Source: Pseudaminobacter sp040049255
Lineage (GTDB): Bacteria; Pseudomonadota; Alphaproteobacteria; Rhizobiales; Rhizobiaceae
Assembly: GCF_040049255.1 (NCBI RefSeq)
Contig: NZ_JBDZDR010000006.1
Location: forward strand, 236,885 to 300,884
Length of the DNA stretch: 64,000 nt
Direction: 5' to 3'
The notes beneath the pieces were generated by a model, which saw only the letters and a list, made by a program, of their open reading frames with translations, searched no databases and was not told the DNA's origin. Below are positions 35,002 through 43,675 of the stretch, piece by piece. Each line of letters opens with the position of its first letter. The first letter of the stretch is position 1. Made by a program: the position numbers and the translations under genes.

Positions 35002-36222
35002 TCAATCCGCGCCCATCATTTTTCCGATCAGGGCAGCTTGGCTCGCGATGCACTCGTCCAGCCCGAAGCGCTGCTCGATCGTCCGACGTGCGGCGATCCG
35101 CAGTTCGGCGAAGCTGTCCGGGCTTTTCAACGCTTCCAGGATGGACTCGGCAAGAGCGTCCGCGTCGAAGAACGGCACCAGGATGCCGTTGCGGCCCGAG
35201 CAGATGACTTCCCGGACGGGAGCAGTGTCGGAGGCGATGACGAGAGCGCCGCAGGCCATCGCCTCCAGGACCGACCAGGAAAGGACGAAAGGGTAGGTCA
35301 GATAGACGTGAGCCGCGGAAATCTGGAAAAGCTGACGCAAGACCGGGTGTGGGACCACGCCGGGGAAAAGCACCCTGTCTCTTGGGAGATCCAGCGATGC
35401 GAGAAGGTGCTCCTTCCATGGCCCCCCGCCAGGTGGTGGCGTTCCATAGCTCACGCCGTCCCCGCCAACAAAGACGAACAAGGCGTCGGGATGTTTCCGG
35501 ATGACCTTGGATGCAGCTTCCAGCGCCTGCGGGAAGCCGCGGTAGGGCTCCAGGTCGCGTGCGACAAAGGTGACGATGGGAGGATCGCCGGCCTTGAGCA
35601 CGCGTCCGTCCGGAAGCGTCAAGGAAGCCGCCGTATCCGGGCGGAAGCGTCGCGTGTCTATCCCCTCGTGGCACACAGCAATGCGCGCTCGCGCATCGGC
35701 CGGATAAAGGCTCCTTTGCCACTGGGTCGGGCTGATGCCGCCTTCCAGCGCCTCCAGCGAAATGAGCTGCGCCATATTGCGAAGCCTTAGCCGCTTGCGT
35801 GTCTCCAGATCAGGCTGATCATCAGGGGCAAATCCGACATCTGCCCCCTCGGCCTGGTAGAAGAACTCGCAATAGCCGAGCGCAGGCACACGCGGCAGCA
35901 CGTCCTTCACGAACATCATGCTGCCCCAGCCGATGTGCCCGATGACGATGTCCGGGCTCTGACCCTGACCCGTCATCGCGTCGAACGTCTCGGCGACTCG
36001 GTGCCCGATCCGGACATGGTGGTCGGGTATGCCCAGATGGCGGGCCATCAGCGGATGCGCCCGCGGACCCGCCTCCGTCCGATGCCGCACGACACGAACC
36101 GAGGGGATCCGCTGGTCCACCGTCTCGGCTACAAGGCTCACCTCGTTCCCCGACTGCGCCAGATGGGCAGCCAGGGCGGCGAACTGGCCAAAACCGCGCC
36201 GATGCACGAATGCTACATGCAT
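35002..36222 (-). CDS. GT4-family glycosyltransferase
   Basis: A 406-residue GT-B enzyme. Seen: FAALAAHLAQSGNEVSLVAE near the start, FVARDLEPYRGFPQALEAAS (donor-domain start), LFPGVVPHP, and YPFVLSWSVLEAMACGALVIASDTAPVREVI (EX7E region). The ATG at 36222 is preferred to a TTG three codons upstream. It follows the MarR gene by 42 bp and probably shares its autoregulated transcript. In S. meliloti the corresponding position between the A operon and the regulator is held by the glycosyltransferase gene expC/wgcA. Confidence 0.85.
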   Translation of the reverse strand: MHVAFVHRRGFGQFAALAAHLAQSGNEVSLVAETVDQRIPSVRVVRHRTEAGPRAHPLMARHLGIPDHHVRIGHRVAETFDAMTGQGQSPDIVIGHIGWGSMMFVKDVLPRVPALGYCEFFYQAEGADVGFAPDDQPDLETRKRLRLRNMAQLISLEALEGGISPTQWQRSLYPADARARIAVCHEGIDTRRFRPDTAASLTLPDGRVLKAGDPPIVTFVARDLEPYRGFPQALEAASKVIRKHPDALFVFVGGDGVSYGTPPPGGGPWKEHLLASLDLPRDRVLFPGVVPHPVLRQLFQISAAHVYLTYPFVLSWSVLEAMACGALVIASDTAPVREVICSGRNGILVPFFDADALAESILEALKSPDSFAELRIAARRTIEQRFGLDECIASQAALIGKMMGAD

Positions 36223-36264
36223 GCCTGGCAAGCCCGCGACAAGGAGCCGCCCTTGAGGCGCACG

Positions 36265-36846
36265 TCAGACGCCGTAGCGTGCGGCATTGGCCCACATCAG
36301 TTCGAGCCGGTGCAGCGCCTGGAAGGCGGTTGCGAGATCCCGCAGGTCCTGCTCCACGCAAAAGCTGCGCTCGAAGGCCTTCGCCGCGTCCCGCAGGTCG
36401 GCACAGAGCTGCCTGCCCCTCTCGGTCAGCCTGATTCGGGCCGAGCGCCTGTCACGCTGGGAGGTGACGCGCTCGATGTAGTCGCCATCGGTCAGTTGCT
36501 TCAGGTAGTACGAGATGTTCGAGCCCACATAGTTGCCGCGATCGAGCAGTTCGCCGACAGAGACCTCGGTATCGCCAATGGCCAACAGAACCATCACCTG
36601 GGCCGGCCCGATGTCGTCGACGCCGCGCCGCGTAAGCTCCGCGCCTATCAGGCCTGAGAAGCGCCGGCTGGACCGTTCGAGCAGACGAGCCAGGTCGAAA
36701 CATGACACCTGCGGGCCATCGCTGTTCTCGTCCCGGCGCGGCTCGTCAGGGGCGACATGCAGTCTATCGCTCCCGTTCCGTAGTAGTACTGCATCTTCCA
36801 AACCCATGGATGGGTGGAGAAGTCCTTGTGTCATCCCTCTCTCCAT
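36265..36846 (-). CDS. MarR-type regulator of exopolysaccharide genes (ExpG/WggR-like)
   Basis: A 193-residue winged-helix protein. Residues about 50-160 form the MarR fold (GPAQVMVLLAIGDTEVSVGELLDRGNYVGSNISYYLKQLTDGDYIERVTSQRDRRSARIRLTERG, given here only to locate the recognition helix and wing at about 95-135). The length, its place between the two halves of the cluster and the flanking genes match ExpG/WggR of S. meliloti, which activates galactoglucan operons. A perfect palindrome starts 8 bp before its ATG (36855-36877), so autoregulation is likely. In-frame ATGs at codons 5 and 14 are alternatives. Confidence 0.85.
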   Translation of the reverse strand: MERGMTQGLLHPSMGLEDAVLLRNGSDRLHVAPDEPRRDENSDGPQVSCFDLARLLERSSRRFSGLIGAELTRRGVDDIGPAQVMVLLAIGDTEVSVGELLDRGNYVGSNISYYLKQLTDGDYIERVTSQRDRRSARIRLTERGRQLCADLRDAAKAFERSFCVEQDLRDLATAFQALHRLELMWANAARYGV

Positions 36847-36854
36847 TTCAGTAA

Positions 36855-36877
36855 TTTACTTCAAAATTTGAAGTAAA
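36855..36877. promoter_or_regulatory. Perfect palindrome, MarR-type operator between marR and secretion genes
   Basis: An 11 bp perfect inverted repeat with a one-base spacer: TTTACTTCAAA, A, TTTGAAGTAAA. It sits in the divergent 36847-37027 region, 8 bp from the MarR start and about 150 bp before the ABC gene. Diverged copies occur at 34947-34969 and 40328-40350. Confidence 0.75.
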
Positions 36878-37027
36878 ATTCAATAACGCCCCACCCATAA
36901 TTCCCGCTCTTGAGAATGCCATCATTGTTGTGTCACACTGACGACAGCGATACTGCAATATGTTCTGCATGCTACGCGGATAACACCCTCAAATCACTAA
37001 ACACGGTTGCCCCAGGCCAAATCGCCC

Positions 37028-38797
37028 ATGCTTGATACTGTTCGAAAAAACCCAGTTGGCAAGGGCCAAAATGGGTCGGCTGTCGCCCAAAACGGGACGC
37101 TCAATCCGAGGTTGCTCGTTTTGCAGGCAAGGCGTGTGTTTGCCGTGACGCTCCTTTATGCAGCCTTGCTGAGTGCCTGTATCAACCTGCTGCAGCTGAC
37201 GATGCCCCTGTTCATGCTGCAGGTATACGACCGGGTGCTGAACAGCCAGAGCATAGATTCCCTCGTCATGCTAACGATCCTGGCGGTCGGCGCCCTGGTG
37301 GTCTACGGCGTGCTCGATTTCATCCGTGCCCTTTCGTTTCAGGCCATGGGCAGCGCCGTGACGCGGGGGCTGAACCTGCCGCTTCTGACGGCCGCGGTTC
37401 AGGCCTCCGTCAACCAGGGGGTTTCCCGGGCAACGCAATCCCTGCGGGACCTGATGGAACTGCGCAGTTTCCTCACCTCACCAGCGGTCAGCGCCCCTCT
37501 CGATGCCGCCTGGTCGCCGATCTTCCTGGGCGCCCTGTTCCTGCTGCACCCCTTGTTCGGCGTAGTCGGCGCGATTTCGGTGGCACTGCTTCTGTGCTGC
37601 GGTGTCGTTACAGACCTGCTCACGCGCCAGCTCATGAAAGAGGCAAGCCAGGCCAACATCGAATCAGTGTCGAAAATCGCTGCGTCACTACGCCACGCGG
37701 AGGCGATCGAGGCGATGGGCATGCTGCCGGCGCTGGCGCACCGGTGGCGCGGCGCACAGATGCATTCGCTGGAAGCGCTTGAAAGCAGCGGCAGCAGGAG
37801 CAGGGCGATGTCATCAATCACCCGCGTGCTCCGCTACATCATCCAGGCGGTTACGCTCGCAGCCGGCGTCCTGCTCGTGCTGGAACAGGAAGTCACCCCC
37901 GGCACCATAATGGCGGCAAACATCCTTGTCGGCCGGCTGCTCGTGCCCTTCGATTCCATCATCGAGAACTGGCGGCAATGGGTTCTGGCGATCGCCGGCT
38001 GGCGCCGGCTCGAGGCGACCCTGAACGAGGATCTGGCGGTGCGCCAGGCCATGCCGACGCCACATGCACACGGCGACCTCGTCGTCGACAAGCTGGTCTA
38101 CGCGGCGCCGGGCATGGACGTGCCGATCATCAAGGGCATTTCCTTTTCCCTTTCCCCCGGCGAGGTGCTGGGCCTGGTCGGCCCCTCCGCGGCGGGCAAA
38201 TCGACATTGGCGCGGCTGCTCGTCGGCGTCCTCAAGCCCACGTCGGGCGGCATCTTCCTGGACGGCAACAATGTCTATCTCTGGGAACGCGGCTCCTTCG
38301 GCCGTGTGGCCGGCTATCTTCCGCAATCGGTTTCGCTGCTTGAAGGGACGATCCGGGACAACATCTCGCGGATGGAAGACGGCGATCCGCACAGGGTACT
38401 CGAGGCCGCACGGCTGGCGGATGTCCACGACATGATCGGCCGCCTCCCCCTGGGCTACGACACGCCGGTCGGCGACGGCCGCCTGACGCTTTCGGGCGGA
38501 CAGAAGCAGCGCATCGCACTGGCCCGCTGCCTCTACGACCGTCCCCGCCTGATCGTGCTGGACGAGCCGAACGCCAATCTCGATGCCGTAGGCGAGCGTG
38601 CGCTTGTCCGCGCGGTCGAAAAGGCCCGAGACGATGGCGCCATTGTCGTGATGATCGCCCATAGGCCGACAATCATGGAGGTCGCGGACAAGCTGCTGGT
38701 CCTGGAAAACGGGCGCATCACCCAGTTCGGGGAACGCACGGACGTGGTGGCTTCGATGGCGTCCGCTCAATCGTCGCGCGAGGTTGTGGCATCATGA
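37028..38797 (+). CDS. Type I secretion ABC transporter (PrtD/ExpD1-like)
   Basis: A 589-residue exporter half-transporter. Residues about 30-310 carry the membrane domain (LLYAALLSACINLLQLTMPLFMLQVYDRVL). Residues about 345-570 carry the ATPase (GPSAAGKSTLA Walker A, LSGGQKQRIALARCL signature, LIVLDEPNANLD Walker B, IAHRP H-loop). It lacks the N-terminal C39-like domain of HlyB, as in PrtD. The ATG at 37028 is chosen; a TTG at 37007 is in frame. It overlaps the membrane-fusion gene by ATGA and presumably exports the RTX protein at 40566. Confidence 0.9.
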   Translation: MLDTVRKNPVGKGQNGSAVAQNGTLNPRLLVLQARRVFAVTLLYAALLSACINLLQLTMPLFMLQVYDRVLNSQSIDSLVMLTILAVGALVVYGVLDFIRALSFQAMGSAVTRGLNLPLLTAAVQASVNQGVSRATQSLRDLMELRSFLTSPAVSAPLDAAWSPIFLGALFLLHPLFGVVGAISVALLLCCGVVTDLLTRQLMKEASQANIESVSKIAASLRHAEAIEAMGMLPALAHRWRGAQMHSLEALESSGSRSRAMSSITRVLRYIIQAVTLAAGVLLVLEQEVTPGTIMAANILVGRLLVPFDSIIENWRQWVLAIAGWRRLEATLNEDLAVRQAMPTPHAHGDLVVDKLVYAAPGMDVPIIKGISFSLSPGEVLGLVGPSAAGKSTLARLLVGVLKPTSGGIFLDGNNVYLWERGSFGRVAGYLPQSVSLLEGTIRDNISRMEDGDPHRVLEAARLADVHDMIGRLPLGYDTPVGDGRLTLSGGQKQRIALARCLYDRPRLIVLDEPNANLDAVGERALVRAVEKARDDGAIVVMIAHRPTIMEVADKLLVLENGRITQFGERTDVVASMASAQSSREVVAS

Positions 38798-40206
38798 TGC
38801 GCAAGTCGATTCAGTCGGCACGGACCGAGGTTCAGCCTGCCCGCAGGCCCGATGCCCCGGACCACCACCCGCGGGCGCCGCGACTTGCAACCGCCGAGGA
38901 ACTGGAGATAGCCGAGGGCAGAGGCCGTTCGCCGCTCCGGCGCCTTGTCGTAGCGGGGTTCACGACAATCATGGTGTCGTTCGGCGGATTTCTCGGCTGG
39001 GCGTTCTTCGCCGACCTCAGCAGCGCCTCGGTAGCCAGCGGCACGGTCGTTGTCGATTCGAAGCGCAAGACGGTGAGCCATTTCGAGGGCGGCGTCCTGA
39101 GCCGCGTATTGGTGCAGGAGGGCGATCAGGTCGCCGCCGGACAGCCACTGATAAAACTCGAGGACACGCGGGCCCGCGCCGACCTCCAAGGCCTGGAAAG
39201 CCGGCGTATCGGCCTGATTGCCAAGCTGGCGCGACTAAGGGCGGAGCAGGCCGGCACCGAGGCGATAAGCTTTCCCGACGAATTTGGCGGCGGCGGCGAC
39301 GCTGCGATCCATGACGCCATGGCGGCTGAACATGCATACTTCGAGAAGCGCCGCGAGTCCAAGACCGGGCGCAGCGGCATCCAGCGGACGACGATCGAGG
39401 AGTTTGCCGAGCGGTCGAAGTTCCTGACGATCCAGATCGACGCCGTCGACCGGCAGATCGGCCTCGTCAACGAACAGAGAACTGCCATCGCAACCTTGGT
39501 GGAAAAAGGCTTTGCCCAGCGCGCCAAGCTCATAGAGATTGACTCAAGGCTCAGCCAACTCGCGGCCTCGCGCGGCGAGCTCGCCGGCCAAAGAGCACAA
39601 GCTGTGAAAGCCAAGGCAGGCGCCGAACTTGCGCTGACGGGAATCGAACGCGACTTTCAGTCGGAAATCGCCGGCGAGATCACCACAGCCCGCCTCGAAC
39701 TCGCAGATGCCGAGGAGAGGATCGTCGCAGCGAAGGATGTATTGCGCCGCCTCGAGATCCGCTCCCCCCAGGCTGGCATCGTCACCAACATCCGCGTGCG
39801 CACGCCGGGAAGTGCCGTGACGCCCGGCGAACCGCTGCTCGACATCGTGCCGGAAAGCGAGCCGCTCCTCATCGAGATGCATGTCAGCACGCGCGATATC
39901 GACAGCATCGCGGTCGGCTCGCAGGCCCAGATCAGGCTGACGGCATACAACCAGCGCTCGCACCTGCCCGTGGCCGGCAAGGTTATCTATGTGGCTGCCG
40001 ACCAGTCGGTCGATGAAAAATCGAATGTGGCCTACTTCGTCGCGCGAGCCCAGGTCGACCCGGACTCGCTGGCCGCGAATCCGGATATGCGCCTCTATCC
40101 CGGCATGCCGGCGGAAGTGCTGATCGTGCACAAGCCGCGCCGGGCGATCGACTACCTGGTTTCTCCTATCGCCGACAGCTTCAATCGCGCATTCAGGGAA
40201 GACTAG
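38794..40206 (+). CDS. Type I secretion membrane fusion protein (HlyD/PrtE family, ExpD2-like)
   Basis: A 470-residue adaptor spanning the periplasm. One membrane helix (residues about 50-75, VVAGFTTIMVSFGGFLGWAFF), a lipoyl-like half (GGVLSRVLVQEGDQVAAGQPLI), a long helical hairpin (about 125-300), and the second lipoyl half with the family motif near RSPQAGIVTNIRVRTPGSAVTPGEPLLDIVP and a barrel domain at the end. ATGA overlap with the ABC gene shows coupling. No outer-membrane TolC-like component is in the window. Confidence 0.9.
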   Translation: MMRKSIQSARTEVQPARRPDAPDHHPRAPRLATAEELEIAEGRGRSPLRRLVVAGFTTIMVSFGGFLGWAFFADLSSASVASGTVVVDSKRKTVSHFEGGVLSRVLVQEGDQVAAGQPLIKLEDTRARADLQGLESRRIGLIAKLARLRAEQAGTEAISFPDEFGGGGDAAIHDAMAAEHAYFEKRRESKTGRSGIQRTTIEEFAERSKFLTIQIDAVDRQIGLVNEQRTAIATLVEKGFAQRAKLIEIDSRLSQLAASRGELAGQRAQAVKAKAGAELALTGIERDFQSEIAGEITTARLELADAEERIVAAKDVLRRLEIRSPQAGIVTNIRVRTPGSAVTPGEPLLDIVPESEPLLIEMHVSTRDIDSIAVGSQAQIRLTAYNQRSHLPVAGKVIYVAADQSVDEKSNVAYFVARAQVDPDSLAANPDMRLYPGMPAEVLIVHKPRRAIDYLVSPIADSFNRAFRED

Positions 40207-40565
40207 CCCCACCGCTGCGTGAGTTGGGCTTGCGGGTCGCCGGCCAAATCCACCCCAGCCTGGGGGCCTTCTGGCGGCTCCCCACGCGGGCTGGCGGCGC
40301 GTGGCCGATCAACGAACGCGCCAGGAATTTAGTTTGAATTTTGAAGTGCTTTGCGTGCAATTCACAATTATAGTCTTTGTATTGTTTCTATGCTTTCTTT
40401 TCATATTAGATGCATTTACTTCTATGGTGCAATCTTTTATCAAAAAACATCATTTTATGCTTTTGAACGTGTTGCACTTATCTTCTTTGCACTGCACAAT
40501 GGTCTCGCGTAATCCTCGGATCCCACCGACGATGCACGCATTCAAACGGCGAAGAGGAAAAGCAA
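40207..40565. other. AT-rich untranslated leader/promoter region of the RTX gene
   Basis: About 360 bp without a credible gene. From about 40320 to 40500 the sequence turns strikingly AT-rich and T-rich on the plus strand, against very GC-rich flanks. The MarR-type site lies at its left edge. An open frame of about 97 codons crosses it (40301-40594) but overlaps the RTX start and lacks a ribosome binding site. This looks like a long 5-prime leader with the promoter. Confidence 0.5.
40328..40350. promoter_or_regulatory. Diverged MarR-type operator upstream of the RTX gene
   Basis: Sixteen of 23 bases match the perfect palindrome at 36855-36877; the right half begins TTTGAAGT. It is placed about 215 bp before the RTX start. 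Weaker than the other two copies, but its position agrees with the known ExpG-dependent expE promoter in S. meliloti. Confidence 0.5.
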
Positions 40566-41333
40566 ATGGCCACATTGGAAGGCGGCGCATATGACGACGT
40601 CCTGTTTGGCACTCGCTTTGACGACATCATTCGCGGCCTCGGCGGCGATGATCTCATCAAAGGAGACAACGGGAACGACATCATTTTCGGGAACGGCGGC
40701 GACGACGTGCTGTTCGGCGACAATGGAAACGACATTCTGTTCGGCGGCGACGGCAATGACATCCTATATGGTGGAAATGGCGACGACATCCTGAACGGTG
40801 GGCCCGGCGACGACCTCCTCTTTGGCGGAAACGGCGACGACATCCTGACCGGTGGTGCCGGAAACGACATCCTCTATGGCGGAAACGGCAAGGACATCCT
40901 GATCGGCGGTGCCGGCGACGACATACTTTACGGCGAAAACGGCGACGACATCCTGATCGGGGGCGCCGGAAACGACATCCTGATGGGCGGCAAGGGTAGC
41001 GACTTCCTGTTCGGCGGCGACGGAAACGACATCCTCAATGGCGGCGCGGGCGACGACATCCTGGTCGGCGGCAAGGGCAGTGACCTGTTTGTCTTCGAAG
41101 GCGGCGGCGGCAACGACGTCATCCTCGATTTCACCCCCGGCGAAGACATGCTGCAGATAGCGAAGAACATCAATGGCCTCGACATTTCCTCCCCGGAAGA
41201 TCTGGCTGCGCGGATCATCAAGGTCGGCGGCAATGTCGTGATCGATCTCGGTCATGGCGACACCCTGACGTTGATCAACGTCGACGCCAAAGACATGCAG
41301 GCTCATCCGGACCAATATTTCACGGTTCATTGA
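40566..41333 (+). CDS. RTX calcium-binding secreted protein (ExpE1/WgeA-like)
   Basis: A 255-residue acidic protein made almost entirely of 17-19 glycine/aspartate-rich nonapeptides of the form GGxGxDxLx (residues about 8-175, for example GGNGDDILN, GGAGNDILY), which bind calcium in a parallel beta roll. The last ~75 residues (DFTPGEDMLQIAKN ... DQYFTVH) form the uncleaved C-terminal type I secretion signal. There is no N-terminal signal peptide. GAAGAGGAAAAG precedes the ATG. The secretion genes directly upstream should export it. In S. meliloti the equivalent protein is needed for galactoglucan secretion. Confidence 0.92.
   Translation: MATLEGGAYDDVLFGTRFDDIIRGLGGDDLIKGDNGNDIIFGNGGDDVLFGDNGNDILFGGDGNDILYGGNGDDILNGGPGDDLLFGGNGDDILTGGAGNDILYGGNGKDILIGGAGDDILYGENGDDILIGGAGNDILMGGKGSDFLFGGDGNDILNGGAGDDILVGGKGSDLFVFEGGGGNDVILDFTPGEDMLQIAKNINGLDISSPEDLAARIIKVGGNVVIDLGHGDTLTLINVDAKDMQAHPDQYFTVH
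40587..41091 (+). repeat. Tandem 27 bp coding repeats of the RTX gene
   Basis: About 18 near-tandem 27 bp units encoding the calcium-binding nonapeptides. The recurring core is GGCGACGACATCCT or GGAAACGACATCCT. Repeat number could vary between strains by slippage or recombination. Confidence 0.85.
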
Positions 41334-41340
41334 GCCTGAG

Positions 41341-41391
41341 ACGGCGCGCCCCGCCCTCCCCCCCTCCCCCCCCCCGGGCGAGGCGCGCCGT
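41341..41391 (+). promoter_or_regulatory. Strong hairpin with poly-C loop after the RTX gene
   Basis: ACGGCGCGCC (41341-41350) pairs perfectly with GGCGCGCCGT (41382-41391). After one mismatch five more pairs follow, and the loop is nearly all C (runs of 7 and 10). No T-run follows, so it is not a classical terminator. It starts 8 bp after the RTX stop and precedes the glycosyltransferase start. A role as attenuator or 3-prime mRNA stabiliser for the RTX message is inferred. Confidence 0.6.
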
Positions 41392-41422
41392 ATCCCCTCC
41401 AGACGATCCAAAGGACCAACGC

Positions 41423-43675
41423 GTGACGTCCGACTGTTCGAAGGTCGCCGGCGGCGGTTCCAGCTTTGCGCAGGCCTTCCAGCTTTGCTCGGAGGTGGCT
41501 GTCGTGGTCTGGGACATGCCCCCGCAGCTACCAGCCCTGGGCAAATTCACCCTGGCCATGCAATCCCAGCCGGTCCCGCTTGTCAGCATGACTCTACCGC
41601 GGGCCGATGGCGGGCAGTGCGTGCTGTGGGCAATGAAGCCGGGAAGCGAGGCGGAAGACGCGCAGATTGCCGCGGCGGACGGAAACACGCTGCAGGCATT
41701 CGCGCTCCAACCGACCGCACGGCTGCCGCTCCTCGACGTGGAGGCCCTGCTGGGCAACCTCTCGCCCGAGGGCCGCGTCAAGTTCCTGAACAATCTTCTG
41801 ACCGTATGGCGCAGTGCCTTCCGGCTGTCCCGCGACGAGCTTTTCAGCACTGTCGTCGAGGATGCCGTCTTCACCCTTGTGCCGGCGCCGCGACTTGCCA
41901 ATTCCGTCTGCCAGATCGCTCCGCGGCGCTATCTCGTCGAGACCGACATCAGTCCTGAGTTGGAGATCAGCGGCATCTATGCCATCGGCGCCAGTTCCGT
42001 TCTGCCGCTGCCGTCGCAATTTGTCATCGGCAACAGTTCGGGGCGGGGGTGGCAGTCCTGCCATTTCATTCTCGACTCGCCGCAGCCTGCCCGGCCGCTT
42101 CACATCATGTTCCTGGGCAAAAGGGGCATCGCAGTCCGGAATCTGCCGAACTGCAATCCGCGCTTCCCCGGTCTTCAGAAATGGTGGGCTGAGCAGCGCG
42201 GCGACTCTGGCCTGCGCGATTTCGTCGTGCGGCAACTGTCAAACCTGCCCGGCAGCGGCCCGGCAGCTGCAATCGACCTCCAGCTGCGGGCTCCGCTTCC
42301 GGCCCGGCGGGTCGCCAGCTCGCAGACGCATGCCGCTGCCGAGATCGATCTCGCCCTCTCGCTGCAAGGCGGCCTGCTCGCGGGTGGCTGGACCAAGGAT
42401 CCGACCGTCACCCTTGCCGGCATCGACTATCTCAGGGAGGACGGTACGGTCCTGCCCCTCGACGGCAACTGGTACGAGTTCCCGGCCTGGAGCCGTGACG
42501 CGAGGACCAAAGCAAAGACCGACGTGACCGGCTTCATCGCCTGGCTTCCGCTGGACGAGCCGCTTGGCCCACTGCTCCAGCCTCGCTTCCAGATACGGCT
42601 CGCCTCAGGCGCGGTGAAACCGCTCGTACCGAAGCCGCAGCCCTTCGAGCCAGTAGCGCAGCGCAACCGCATCCTGCGCGCCGTACCCCCACAGCATGCC
42701 GTGGACGAAGCGTTCCGGACCATTCTTGCCCCGGCCCTCGAGTGTGCCGAACGTGAACTGGGCAAGACAATAGGGGTCGACCACACGAAGGACTACGGCC
42801 AGCCTCGAAAGGCGCCGCTCGTCTCGATCGTGGTGCCTCTCTATCGGGTCCTCGACTTCCTCCGTTTTCAACTGTCCGGCATGGCCACCGATCCCTGGCT
42901 GGCGGAAAATGCCGAGATCATCTTTGTCCTGGATTCCCCCGAGATCGAGGACGAGACGAAGCACATGCTGGGCGGGCTTCACATCCTGCACGGCCTGCCG
43001 ATGAAGCTCGTCGTGATGAACCGCAATGGCGGCTATGCCCGGGCCTGCAACGCGGGCGCGCGCTTTGCGCGCGGCACGGTTCTCGTGATGCTCAACTCCG
43101 ATGTCGTGCCACGCGAACCGGGCTGGCTCCAGTTACTGGCGCGACCGCTGATCAAACAACGGAAGCTCGGTGCCATCGGCCCCAAGCTGATTTTCGAGGA
43201 CGGCTCGCTGCAGCATGCCGGGCTCTATTTCGGCCGCGACCAGCGCAGCATCTGGCTCAACCACCATTTCTATAAGGGGATGCCGGGACGCTATCCGCCG
43301 GCGCAGGTCGCCCGCACCGTTCCTGGCGTCACGGGCGCATGCCTTGTGACGCGCAGGGAAACTTACGAGCGGGTCGGCGGATATACGGAGGACTATGTCA
43401 TAGGCGACTACGAAGACAGCGACCTCTGCCTCAAGATCCGGCGGCTGGGTCTGCAGATCGCCTATGAACCGGCGGCCTGCCTCTATCATTTCGAGCGCCG
43501 GTCGATCCGCCGCAGCCAGGACTACATGCGCGGCGTCGCCAGCCAATACAATTCCTGGCTGCACACCCAGCGCTGGGAAGACGACATCGCCGCGCTGATG
43601 CCTGCCTACTGCGACGGCGCACACGGGGCGGGCGTCTCCATCGAAATCCAAGCGAGGGAAAGGAACGCCGCATGA
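41423..43675 (+). CDS. GT2-family glycosyltransferase with long N-terminal region
   Basis: A 750-residue protein. The C-terminal part, from about residue 470, is a GT2 domain: SIVVPLYRVLDFLRFQLSGM, MNRNGGYARACNAGARFARG, MLNSDVVPREPGW (acidic metal-binding motif), YEDSDLCLKIRRLG (catalytic ED motif). The N-terminal ~450 residues are unassigned and contain a GGWTKDPTVTLAG segment that resembles modules in the proteins at 45782 and 46518. The GTG at 41423 is chosen because AAAGGA lies 8 bp before it; the frame opens at 41330 but that part translates the poly-C hairpin. The final 4 bp overlap the methyltransferase gene. Probably an assembly enzyme of the exopolysaccharide. Confidence 0.8.
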   Translation: MTSDCSKVAGGGSSFAQAFQLCSEVAVVVWDMPPQLPALGKFTLAMQSQPVPLVSMTLPRADGGQCVLWAMKPGSEAEDAQIAAADGNTLQAFALQPTARLPLLDVEALLGNLSPEGRVKFLNNLLTVWRSAFRLSRDELFSTVVEDAVFTLVPAPRLANSVCQIAPRRYLVETDISPELEISGIYAIGASSVLPLPSQFVIGNSSGRGWQSCHFILDSPQPARPLHIMFLGKRGIAVRNLPNCNPRFPGLQKWWAEQRGDSGLRDFVVRQLSNLPGSGPAAAIDLQLRAPLPARRVASSQTHAAAEIDLALSLQGGLLAGGWTKDPTVTLAGIDYLREDGTVLPLDGNWYEFPAWSRDARTKAKTDVTGFIAWLPLDEPLGPLLQPRFQIRLASGAVKPLVPKPQPFEPVAQRNRILRAVPPQHAVDEAFRTILAPALECAERELGKTIGVDHTKDYGQPRKAPLVSIVVPLYRVLDFLRFQLSGMATDPWLAENAEIIFVLDSPEIEDETKHMLGGLHILHGLPMKLVVMNRNGGYARACNAGARFARGTVLVMLNSDVVPREPGWLQLLARPLIKQRKLGAIGPKLIFEDGSLQHAGLYFGRDQRSIWLNHHFYKGMPGRYPPAQVARTVPGVTGACLVTRRETYERVGGYTEDYVIGDYEDSDLCLKIRRLGLQIAYEPAACLYHFERRSIRRSQDYMRGVASQYNSWLHTQRWEDDIAALMPAYCDGAHGAGVSIEIQARERNAA

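Noticed and set aside
40301..40594. 97-codon frame with a hydrophobic segment before the RTX gene
   Set aside because: It overlaps the RTX start, lacks a ribosome binding site and its hydrophobicity comes from the T-rich leader.
40590..41100. Repeats considered as a CRISPR array
   Set aside because: The units are contiguous 27 bp coding repeats without spacers and encode RTX nonapeptides.
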